A DNA stretch of 64,000 nucleotides, from positions 1,674,001 to 1,738,000 of the forward strand of contig OY969889.1 of NCBI GenBank assembly GCA_963704335.1, read 5' to 3'. The translations under genes and the position numbers were made by a program. Positions 26,782 through 33,633 of this stretch are shown here, piece after piece; position 1 is the first letter of the stretch, and each line of letters begins with the position of its first letter. Below the pieces are notes generated by a model. The model was given only the letters and a program-made list of their open reading frames with translations, was not told where the DNA came from and searched no databases. The stretch is from PALSA-612 sp963704335. Its GTDB lineage: Bacteria; Actinomycetota; Thermoleophilia; Gaiellales; Gaiellaceae.

Positions 26782-27958
26782 ATGAAGCGCTCGATCCTTC
26801 TCTCGGTGATCGTTGCGGCGGCATTGGTCGCCACTGGCACCTCCTCCGCCGTTCAGCCTGGAGGAGCGACGGCGGCGACTGCCTCAACGCCGATCGACCT
26901 CGGCACACTTGGCGGCACTCGGAGCGTCGCACACGCGGTAAACGACCACGGCCTGGTCGTCGGCAACAGCTTCACGGCGGGCAACGACGCGGAACACGCC
27001 TTCTCGTGGACGGAGAAGGGCGGGATGGTCGACATCGACACGCTTGGCGGTGAGCGAAGCCACGTCTTCGGCGAAGAACGCGGTGAGCGAGCGGGGCCAC
27101 GTCGTCGGCGACGTACATCCGGGCGACCAGAGTGGCCTTTACCAAGCGTTCCTGTGGACGCAGAAGGACGGGATGGTCGGTCTCGGCGGCGACTTCAGCG
27201 TCGCCTTAGCAGTGAACGACCGGGGCCAGGTCGTCGGCCAGAGCGAGTTCCCCCCAAACGGGGAGGAACACGCATTCTCGTGGACGCAGGAGGGCGGCAT
27301 GGTCGACCTCGGCACGCTTGGCGGCGAGGACACCATCGCCAACGCGGTGAACGATCGGGGCCAGGTCGTCGGCAACACCGACAACGCGTCGCATGCCTTC
27401 TCCTGGACGCCGTCGGGTGGCATGGTCGATCTCGGCACGCTCGGCGGTACCGCCATCGTCGCCAACGCGGTGAACGATCGGGGCCAGGTCGTGGGCTCCA
27501 GCCGGACGGCGGGCAACGCCGAGTCCCACGCATTCTTGTGGACGCAGAAGGGTGGGATGGTCGACCTCGGCACGCTCGGCGGTACCAGCACTGGCGCCGC
27601 CGCGGTGAACAACGGGGGCCAGGTCGTCGGCGGCAGCCAGACGGCGGGCGACGCCGCGTCCCACGCATTCCTGTGGACGCAAGAGGGCGGGATGGTCGAC
27701 CTCGGCACGCTCGGCGGTACGAGCAGCTCTGCCGTCGATGTGAACGAGCGGGGCCAGGTCGTCGGCTCCAGCCAGACGGCGGGCGGCCAGATTCACGCAT
27801 TCTCGTGGACTCAGGAGGGCGGGATGGTCGACCTCGGCACGCTCGGCGGTACGAGCAGCCGTGCCGTCGATGTGAACAACCGAGGCGAGGTCGCCGGCAA
27901 CAGCCCGACGGCGGACGGCGCGCAGCACGCGGTGCTGTGGAAACTCACCCGCAAATAA
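26782..27958 (+). pseudogene. HAF-repeat secreted protein 1, one-base frameshift
   Basis: A signal peptide (ILLSVIVAAALVATGTSSA) is followed by HAF repeats: LGTLGG, then AVNDRGQVVG, then HAFLWT, each about 45 residues. The start frame holds two repeats and is lost at about 27071-27076 in GCGAAGAACG. The remaining seven repeats continue in the next frame to the TAA at 27956. Comparison with the intact paralogue at 30349 shows the aligned point (SHV...AVSERGHVVGD), so one extra base explains it. It may be a true pseudogene or a sequence error. The function of HAF repeats is unknown; they are extracellular. Confidence 0.75.
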
Positions 27959-28052
27959 GAGTGATGTCACCTGCACCCACACTGTCGGGGGCCCGCCGCC
28001 GCGACCGACCTGGCGGGCGCGGCTCACGGCGGCTCTCGGAGAACACGGGACC

Positions 28053-28078
28053 GCCCGAAAGTCGACAGACTTTCGGGC
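28053..28078 (-). terminator. hairpin beside displaced tRNA-Ser fragment
   Basis: GCCCGAAAGTC and GACTTTCGGGC pair perfectly around GACA. It is the same hairpin as at 32187-32212. Confidence 0.55.
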
Positions 28079-28086
28079 ACAAAAGG

Positions 28087-28144
28087 CGGAGGGGGGAGAT
28101 TCGAACTCCCGCGGGGCTTGCACCTCGAACGGTTTTCGAGACCG
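28087..28144 (-). pseudogene. displaced 3' half of tRNA-Ser(CGA), fragment 1
   Basis: It matches the intact tRNA at 32221-32307 from the anticodon loop (TTTTCGAGAC on the plus strand) to the discriminator, apart from one G fewer in the acceptor/T-stem run and one change in the variable arm. It then diverges at 28145. The 5' half is missing, so it cannot fold as a tRNA. This is the pattern left by integration into a tRNA 3' end. Confidence 0.8.
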
Positions 28145-28313
28145 TTCCTAGGTTTGGCGCAAATGGCTTCGTTGAGCCGATTCGGAGCGATGCCTGAGGG
28201 GTGCGCGCCAGCCCGTGCGCCAGTGGCGGCTGGTATGAGCACCTAGGGGTCGGTGGCATCACCGTCCAGCAGGCGGGTAGGACGAGAGGAGATGCCGTAG
28301 TCCTCCTCTGCAC

Positions 28314-28364
28314 CTGCGCGACCTCTACGACCTGCGTCACACCTACGCCACCTTCGCGGACGCC
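28314..28364 (+). pseudogene. tyrosine recombinase (integrase) remnant
   Basis: Seventeen codons read LRDLYDLRHTYATFADA, which is the box II signature of phage-type tyrosine recombinases (LRHT with the catalytic Arg-His spacing). Neither side continues the domain in frame. It lies 170 bp from the displaced tRNA half, where an integrase gene normally sits beside its attachment site. Confidence 0.6.
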
Positions 28365-28466
28365 TGTCTACGGCCTCTCGACCGTCGTGCCGTTGCCGGC
28401 GATGATCGGCGGCTCCGCGATCGCCGTCAGCTTTGTGGCGATAACCCCGTCGGGCAGACTGGGCTC

Positions 28467-29891
28467 ATGGAGCAGCACGACTTCGGGGTGGCGCCGGACC
28501 CGGGAATGATTCAGGAAGGGGTTGTCCGGATGTCGGATCGTGATCTCCGTGCGCTTGGCGCGCGCGTTGCAGGAGACGTCGTCGTGCCGGGTGACGAGAG
28601 CTGGGACGCTGCGCGGCAGGCGTGGAATCTGGCCGTCGTCCAGCGTCCGGTCGGAGTCGTCTTCCCTGAGTCGGCGGAAGACGTGTCGGCCGTCGTGCGG
28701 TTCGCCGCCGAGCAGGGGCTGCGGATCGCGTTCAACGCGGGCGGTCACAACGCGGGCACGATCGACTGGGGCAAGGACACGCTGCTGCTCAAGACCGAGC
28801 GCATGCAGGGGATCGAGATCGACCCCGTCGCGCGGCGCGCGCGCGTTCGGGCGGGGACGCTGGCGAAGCCGCTGGCAGAAGCCGCCGGCGAGCATGGGCT
28901 CGCCTACCTTGCGGGCACGTCGCCCGACGTCGGCGTGGCCGGGTACACGCTGGGCGGAGGCTTCAGCTGGATGATCCGCAAGTACGGCCTCGCCTGTAAC
29001 AGCGTTGTCGCCGTCGATGCGGTCACCGCGGACGGCAGGTTGGTCCGCGCGAGCCGGGCTAGCGAGCCGGATCTCTTCTGGGCGGTGCGCGGTGGGGGAG
29101 GGAACTTCTGCGCGGTCACCGCGATCGAGCTCTCGCTCCTCCCGGTGTCCGAGATCTACGCCGGCTGCCTGTTCTGGCCGATCGATCGCGCGACGGAGAT
29201 CCTCAAAGCCTGGCGCGAGTGGACCGAGGCCGTGCCCGACGAGTGCCACTCGATCGGCCGGATGCTGCAGCTCCCGGACGTGGACTTCCTCCCCGATCAC
29301 CTTCGTGCCCGGTCGTTCGTCCTCGTCGAGCCGGCCTTCGTCGGCACCGAGGCAGACGGGGCGGCGCTCGTCCAGCCGCTGCGTGACCTCGGGCCGGAGC
29401 TCGACACGGTCGCGATGATGCCCACGAGCGACCTGAGCTTCGTGAACATGGATCCGGACTTCCCGCTCCCCTACGCGGGCGACGGCATCCTGCTCACCGA
29501 GTTCCCGGCGGCGGCGATTGGCACCGTCGTCGAGGAGTTCGTCGGCTCGCCGCTCCTGCACGTGGAGGTGCGCCACCTCGGTGGCGCCGCCGCCGTCGGG
29601 TCTCCCGACCACGGAGCCCTGAACCGGGTCGAGCAGCCGTTCGTCGTGTTCACTTTCGGCCTCGCCGCCGACTCGGACATGAAGGCTGCCGTGGAGCACC
29701 ACGTGGAGCTCCTGCTCGGGAAGCTCGGTCCTTGGGACAGTGGTATGCGCTACCTCAACTTCGCGGAGTCGGCCGTGGATGCCCGAACGATCTTCCCCGT
29801 GGAGAGCTACGACCGCCTGCGGCAGGTCAAGGCCGCGTACGACCCGACGGACATGTTCCAGGCCAACCACTCCGTGCTCAGAACGGGCTGA
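28467..29891 (+). CDS. FAD-binding oxidoreductase, berberine-bridge type
   Basis: The 474-residue protein has the PP-loop FAD domain (RPVGVVFPESAEDVSAVVRFA, then NAGGHNAGT whose His is the usual flavin attachment site), AGTSPDVGVAGYTLGGGFSWM, and the C-terminal berberine-bridge segment (YDPTDMFQANHSV). The second, cysteinyl flavin link is not obvious. Such enzymes oxidise alcohols, sugars or alkaloids with O2. It lies alone inside the tRNA-Ser island with its own terminator. An in-frame ATG at 28530 (MSDRDLRALG) is an alternative start. Confidence 0.82.
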   Translation: MEQHDFGVAPDPGMIQEGVVRMSDRDLRALGARVAGDVVVPGDESWDAARQAWNLAVVQRPVGVVFPESAEDVSAVVRFAAEQGLRIAFNAGGHNAGTIDWGKDTLLLKTERMQGIEIDPVARRARVRAGTLAKPLAEAAGEHGLAYLAGTSPDVGVAGYTLGGGFSWMIRKYGLACNSVVAVDAVTADGRLVRASRASEPDLFWAVRGGGGNFCAVTAIELSLLPVSEIYAGCLFWPIDRATEILKAWREWTEAVPDECHSIGRMLQLPDVDFLPDHLRARSFVLVEPAFVGTEADGAALVQPLRDLGPELDTVAMMPTSDLSFVNMDPDFPLPYAGDGILLTEFPAAAIGTVVEEFVGSPLLHVEVRHLGGAAAVGSPDHGALNRVEQPFVVFTFGLAADSDMKAAVEHHVELLLGKLGPWDSGMRYLNFAESAVDARTIFPVESYDRLRQVKAAYDPTDMFQANHSVLRTG

Positions 29892-29997
29892 CCAGGACAC
29901 CAGGCGAGCACTGATGCGGCCACGCCGCACACGTGCGCCGCTGCGCGACAGTCGCGCGACACCCGATGGCGGTTCCGAGCGGTTTCAAGCGGTGAGC

Positions 29998-30025
29998 GAG
30001 GCGGGCTCAACGCCCGCCTCTTTGT
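29998..30025 (+). terminator. intrinsic terminator of the oxidoreductase
   Basis: GAGGCGGGC and GCCCGCCTC form a 9-bp stem around TCAAC and are followed by TTTGT. Confidence 0.75.
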
Positions 30026-30064
30026 CGCTCGATACCGCATTGTGATAGCGGCTTCGGGTGTCAG

Positions 30065-30123
30065 CGGAGGGGGAGGGATTCGAACCCTCGAGGGACCTGA
30101 CTGCCCTTAGGATTTTCGAGACA
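30065..30123 (-). pseudogene. displaced 3' half of a serine tRNA, fragment 2
   Basis: The acceptor 3' strand, T-arm (GAGGG TTCGAAT CCCTC) and anticodon loop (TTTTCGAGAC on plus) of a serine CGA tRNA are present. The variable arm has diverged and the 5' half is absent. About 55 bp beyond it (30138-30195) resemble 28155-28210 beside fragment 1, including TTGAGCCGATTC and TGCGCGCCA, so both fragments were joined to the same foreign end. The 457-bp gap 29892-30348 holds this and the terminator only. Confidence 0.7.
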
Positions 30124-30348
30124 AGTCGCATCCTTCGGGCGAATGGCTTGATTGAGCCGATTCCGAGCCACTTCCGAGGGGGTGCGCGCCAATCTGCGCG
30201 CCAGCGAACTGATTCCTAGTCGTGTAAGTCTCAGCGTTGCAATGTCCGGCACGAACTGGGACACTTCACGACTAGCGGCTTAGCGGGCGGTGGCGGCTTA
30301 GGAGTCTGTTCGCGGCGTCCCGGGGACTGAACACACCAGGAGGTTTCC

Positions 30349-31500
30349 ATGAAGTGCTCGATCCTTCTCTCGGCGCTCGTGGCGGCCGCATTGGTTGCCA
30401 CTGGCACCTCCGCCGCCGATCAGCCTGAAGGAGCGACGGCAGCGACCGCCTCGAAGCCGATCGACCTCGGCACACTTGGCGGTACGAATAGCCGGGCACG
30501 CGCGGTGAACGACCGGGGCCAAGTCGTCGGCAACAGCCTCACGGCGGGCGGCGTGGAACACGCCTTCTCGTGGACGCAGAAGGGCGGCATGATCGACCTC
30601 GAGACGCTCGGCGAGGTGGAAAGCCACGTCACCGCGGTGAGCGAGCGGGGCCACGTCGTCGGCGACAGACATCCGGACCCGCAGGATGGCAATTACCACG
30701 CGTTCGTGTGGACGCAGAAGGACGGGATGGTCGATCTCGGCGGTGACCTCAGCGTCGCCTACGCAGTCAACGACCACGGCCAGGTCGTGGGCGAAGGCTT
30801 CTTCACCGCGAGCGAGTCAGAACAAGCCTTCTCGTGGACGGAGAAGGGCGGGAGGGTTGATCTCGGCACACTTGGCGGCGACCACAGCGCCGCCTACGCG
30901 GTGAACGATCGGGGCAAGGCGGTCGGCCACGCCGAAACGGCGAACAACGCCTCGCATGCCTTCTCCTGGACGGAGAAAGGAGGGATGGTCGATCTCGGCA
31001 CGCTCGGCGGTGCGTCCAGCGAGGCCCTCGCGGTGAACGACCGGGGCCAGGTCGTCGGCCAGAGTGGGTCCCGCGCATTCTCCTGGACCGGGTCAGGCGG
31101 CATGGTCGATCTCGGCACGCTCGGCGGTGGCTCCAGCCAGCCGCGCGCGGTGAGCGAGCGGGGACAGGTAGTCGGCGTGAGCACAACGGCGGGCGGCCAG
31201 GGACACGCATTCTCCTGGACGCAAGAGGGCGGGATGGTCGACCTCGGCACGCTCGGCGGTACCGGCAGCCTGGCCCTCGCGGTGAACGACCAGGGCCAGG
31301 TGGTCGGCTTCAGCAATACAGCGGGCGGAGAGCAGCACGCATTCTCGTGGACGAAGAAGGGCGGGATGGTCGACCTTGGCACGCTCGGCGGCACCGAAAG
31401 CAGCGCCGTCGACGTGAACAACCGGGGCCAGGTCGTCGGCTCGAGCAGAACGGCGGACGGCGCGACTCATGCGGTGCTGTGGAAATTCACCGGCAACTAG
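30349..31500 (+). CDS. HAF-repeat secreted protein 2
   Basis: The 383-residue protein has a signal peptide (SILLSALVAAALVATGTSAA) and about eight HAF repeats (DLGTLGG, AVNDRGQVVG, HAFSWT). It is intact and ends in VLWKFTGN. It is a close paralogue of the gene at 26782. The 90 bp upstream are also nearly the same, including AGGAGGTTTCC before the start, so gene and promoter were duplicated together. Cell-surface location is likely; function is unknown. Confidence 0.85.
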   Translation: MKCSILLSALVAAALVATGTSAADQPEGATAATASKPIDLGTLGGTNSRARAVNDRGQVVGNSLTAGGVEHAFSWTQKGGMIDLETLGEVESHVTAVSERGHVVGDRHPDPQDGNYHAFVWTQKDGMVDLGGDLSVAYAVNDHGQVVGEGFFTASESEQAFSWTEKGGRVDLGTLGGDHSAAYAVNDRGKAVGHAETANNASHAFSWTEKGGMVDLGTLGGASSEALAVNDRGQVVGQSGSRAFSWTGSGGMVDLGTLGGGSSQPRAVSERGQVVGVSTTAGGQGHAFSWTQEGGMVDLGTLGGTGSLALAVNDQGQVVGFSNTAGGEQHAFSWTKKGGMVDLGTLGGTESSAVDVNNRGQVVGSSRTADGATHAVLWKFTGN

Positions 31501-31563
31501 GAGTGTCACCTGCGCCCATACCGGCCGGGAGGGGCGGGAAGGTGGAGGAAGGACCTGTGCGAG

Positions 31564-31710
31564 TCAGGCCGGGATACCTGCCATCGCGGCGGTGAAGTCC
31601 TCGCGACTGGCAAGCCTGTGGTCCTCATCGGCCACGGCCAAGATCGACTCAAACGCCGCGACTACCTGTCCGTCGAATTGAGGATCGCCGACGGTGCCGT
31701 GACAGCGCCT
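31564..31710 (-). pseudogene. possible C-terminal fragment of an HD-GYP-like protein
   Basis: In a frame different from rsiG, the minus strand reads RRCHGTVGDPQFDGQVVAAF, then ESILAVADEDHRLASREDF, then a TGA at 31566-31564. The GT.FD..VV.AF pattern resembles the C-terminus of HD-GYP c-di-GMP phosphodiesterases. No catalytic HD or GYP motif is present, so it would be a truncated remnant. The resemblance is short and could be chance. Confidence 0.3.
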
Positions 31711-32029
31711 CGGTCAACTGCTCGATGCGCGGCGACGCGAGCGAGCGCCCGCTCCTGCGCTCCTTCCTCTCGCCACGCAGGATGTCGAGGTTCCCCTGCA
31801 AGAGACTGCGCTCGTAGGACACCTCGTTCTCTCTTGCGATCAACGTCCCCACCCAGCCGTTCATCGGGACGCCGGCCATCTGAACCGAGCGTTCGACTCC
31901 AAACAGGTCGAGGTACTCATGCAAGAGACGGCGCTCGCGTGAAATCCGCTTCTCCCGCTCGAACAACTGAGCGATCAGGCCCTCTAGTTCGGCAGCAGAC
32001 AAGGACCGAAGATCGGGTGGCAGTTCCAT
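31649..32029 (-). CDS. rsiG: RsiG-like c-di-GMP-binding anti-sigma factor
   Basis: The 126-residue protein contains two helical repeats with the c-di-GMP motif E(x3)S(x2)R(x3)Q(x3)D. Residues 67-82 match it exactly (E67, S71, R74, Q78, D82). Residues 26-41 match with His for Gln (E26, S30, R33, H37, D41). In Streptomyces and Rubrobacter, RsiG uses this motif to bind c-di-GMP and hold sigma WhiG inactive. No whiG lies in the window. The Arg/Ser-rich last 30 residues look out of frame, so the real C-terminus may have been altered by a deletion. It lies within the tRNA-Ser island. Confidence 0.72.
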   Translation of the reverse strand: MELPPDLRSLSAAELEGLIAQLFEREKRISRERRLLHEYLDLFGVERSVQMAGVPMNGWVGTLIARENEVSYERSLLQGNLDILRGERKERRSGRSLASPRIEQLTEALSRHRRRSSIRRTGSRGV

Positions 32030-32130
32030 CTCGTTCTCCCCTCCTACTCGCGTGACACAGAACCCAACGCGAATTGCATCGGCACAAGACGAGTAGCCCT
32101 TTAGAGGGATGTAGCTCTACCGCAGCCCGC

Positions 32131-32157
32131 CGCCGCGACCGACCTGGCGGGCGCGGC
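32131..32157 (+). repeat. 27-bp tRNA-downstream element C, copy 4
   Basis: It begins CGCCGCGACCGACCTGGCGG and lies 63 nt past the 3' end of tRNA-Ser(CGA) on its strand. Copy 3 is at 27997-28023. Copies 3 and 4 belong to the 154-bp direct repeat. Confidence 0.65.
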
Positions 32158-32186
32158 TCACGGCGGTTCTCGGAGAACACCGGACC

Positions 32187-32212
32187 GCCCGAAAGTCGAC
32201 AGACTTTCGGGC
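32187..32212 (-). terminator. hairpin just past tRNA-Ser(CGA)
   Basis: GCCCGAAAGTC and GACTTTCGGGC pair perfectly around GACA, 8 nt after the tRNA. A 13-bp palindrome GTTCTCGGAGAAC lies next to it at 32166-32178. Confidence 0.6.
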
Positions 32213-32220
32213 GAACTAAG

Positions 32221-32307
32221 CGGAGGGGGGGAGATTCGAACTCCCGCGGGGCTTGCACCCCGAACGGTTTTCGAGACCGCCGCATTCGACCGCTCTGCCA
32301 CCCCTCC
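32221..32307 (-). tRNA. tRNA-Ser(CGA)
   Basis: An 87-nt class II tRNA: acceptor GGAGGGG/CCCCTCC, anticodon loop TCTCGAAAA (anticodon CGA), long variable arm, T-arm GGGAG TTCGAAT CTCCC, discriminator G. This gene appears to be the target of past integrations. Confidence 0.97.
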
Positions 32308-32368
32308 GCGGCTACCTAGGGTAGTCGGCAGGAACGGCGAACGGGCCGAGGTAAGCTGCTAGATGCGT

Positions 32369-32459
32369 GGAGAAGTGGCCGAGTGGCTGAAGGCGGCGCC
32401 CTGCTAAGGCGTTACGTGGGTGAACTCCTGCGTCGAGGGTTCGAATCCCTCCTTCTCCG
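32369..32459 (+). tRNA. tRNA-Ser(GCT)
   Basis: A 91-nt class II tRNA: acceptor GGAGAAG/CTTCTCC, anticodon loop CTGCTAA (anticodon GCT), T-loop GGTTCGAATCC, discriminator G. It is divergent from tRNA-Ser(CGA), 61 bp away. The lipoprotein start codon is the next base. Confidence 0.97.
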
Positions 32460-33218
32460 TTGAGGCTCTCGCTCGTCATCTCATCGCTTGTGGCCCTCGG
32501 CCTCGCTGCCGGCTGCGGGGGCAGCAGCGGTGGAGACCCGGCCGACATCGAGAACAAGCCCTGGGAGCTCACGTCTGCGACCGACCTGACGATTCCGGAC
32601 GGTGTCGTCCCGAGCGCCGCCTTCTCGAACGGCAATGTCTTCGGAACGGCCGGGTGTAACACGTACCGCGCGTCGTACACGCTCGACGGTGACTCATTAG
32701 AGATCGGCGAGCCTGCGGGAACCCTGATTGCCTGTCCGCCGCCGGTCGACGAGTTCGAACGCGCCTACCTCGACGCGCTCGGCCAGGTCGCGAGCTGGGA
32801 GCTCGACGGCGAAGAGCTCGTGCTCTCCGACGCAGACGGCAACGAGCTGCTGCGCTACGACGTCGCATCGATCACCGGAAACTGGATGGTGACCGCTGTC
32901 AACACCGGCGATGCCGTCTCCAGCACGATCCTCGGCACGGAGTTGACGGCCGTATTCGGGGACGACGGATCGCTGACGGGCTCCGCGGGCTGCAACAACT
33001 ACATGACGTCGTACACCGCCGATGCGGGAGATATCCAGATCGAGCCGCCGGGGTCGACGAGAAAGCTCTGCTCCGAGCCCGAGGGCATCATGGAGCAGGA
33101 GTCCGCCTACCTCGCCGCGCTCGAAGCTGCTGAGACATACGGTTTCAACGGGCCGACGATGAACTTGCTCGACAGCGAGGGGAAGACCCTCGTCACGCTC
33201 ACCCGAGCGCAGCCGTAG
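32460..33218 (+). CDS. META-domain lipoprotein
   Basis: The 252-residue protein starts at TTG and has a short lipoprotein signal (LVISSLVALGLAAGC, lipobox Cys 19). Two META/HslJ-type domains follow, each with the conserved AGCN pattern (FGTAGCNTYRASY, TGSAGCNNYMTSY) and a paired cysteine. No in-frame ATG or GTG can supply this signal peptide, so the TTG directly after the tRNA discriminator is the start. There is no room for a ribosome-binding site outside the tRNA. It is exported and lipid-anchored; META proteins have been linked to stress or antibiotic tolerance. Confidence 0.8.
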   Translation: MRLSLVISSLVALGLAAGCGGSSGGDPADIENKPWELTSATDLTIPDGVVPSAAFSNGNVFGTAGCNTYRASYTLDGDSLEIGEPAGTLIACPPPVDEFERAYLDALGQVASWELDGEELVLSDADGNELLRYDVASITGNWMVTAVNTGDAVSSTILGTELTAVFGDDGSLTGSAGCNNYMTSYTADAGDIQIEPPGSTRKLCSEPEGIMEQESAYLAALEAAETYGFNGPTMNLLDSEGKTLVTLTRAQP

Positions 33219-33230
33219 CGAGTCGCCGCG

Positions 33231-33527
33231 CTAGTCGTGAATCCGCGCGATGAGGTTCTCGCGCTTGATGACCTTGACCTCGATACCGCCGAGGCGCACG
33301 TCGAAGCCTTCGTCTCGCGGGTAGAGCACCTTGTCGCCGGGCTCGATGCCGCCTGCATCGGAGCCGACGGCCGTGACGATGCCCGTCCGCACGGCGACCG
33401 ATGACGCCGCCGAGGCGGGGAGGATCAATCCGGACCGGGTCTCCGTCTCGTCGTTCGACGGCTGGATGACGAGGTACTCGTCGAGCGGCTCGATCGAGAC
33501 GTCGATGTGCTGGTGCTCTACGGCCAT
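33231..33527 (-). CDS. groES: co-chaperonin GroES
   Basis: The 98-residue protein shows the Cpn10 fold: IEPLDEYLVIQPSNDETETRSGLILP (mobile loop region), TGIVTAVGSDAGGIEPGDKVLYP and a C-terminal beta strand. It caps GroEL. groEL is not adjacent, which is common in actinobacteria with several chaperonin loci. No CIRCE operator is visible upstream. Confidence 0.88.
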   Translation of the reverse strand: MAVEHQHIDVSIEPLDEYLVIQPSNDETETRSGLILPASAASSVAVRTGIVTAVGSDAGGIEPGDKVLYPRDEGFDVRLGGIEVKVIKRENLIARIHD

Positions 33528-33569
33528 GCGCTAAGGGTACTCGCGCACGCGGGCGCTGCGAACATAAAC

Positions 33570-33619
33570 GGTGCCAGGCACCAGTTACGTGTCTGTGCCA
33601 GCTCTGTGCCAGTTCTGCG
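33570..33619 (+). repeat. dispersed repeat D (RGTGYC-n-GRCACY palindrome), copy 1
   Basis: GGTGCCAGGCACC is followed by GTGTCTGTGCCA and CTGTGCCAGTTCTG. Related units occur at 46779 and 54609. Confidence 0.55.
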
Positions 33620-33633
33620 CCGCGCGGCGGCGG

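Larger units (their letters stand above)
27991..28144. repeat. 154-bp direct repeat, left copy
   Basis: This block repeats at about 32125-32280 in the same orientation. It holds element C (27997-28023), a hairpin (28053-28078) and the 3' half of tRNA-Ser(CGA) (28087-28144). The two copies bound a 4.1 kb segment. The surrounding 508-bp gap 27959-28466 otherwise contains only an integrase scrap. Confidence 0.75.

Noticed and set aside
27300..27950. Regular repeats resembling a CRISPR array
   Set aside because: The periodicity is in protein-coding HAF repeats with codon-level variation and no constant direct repeat with unique spacers.
28368..29930. 520-codon minus-strand frame over the oxidoreductase
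   Set aside because: It is antisense to a well-supported FAD enzyme and has shadow composition.
33528..33570. CIRCE operator for groES
   Set aside because: No TTAGCACTC/GAGTGCTAA inverted repeat is present upstream of the start.
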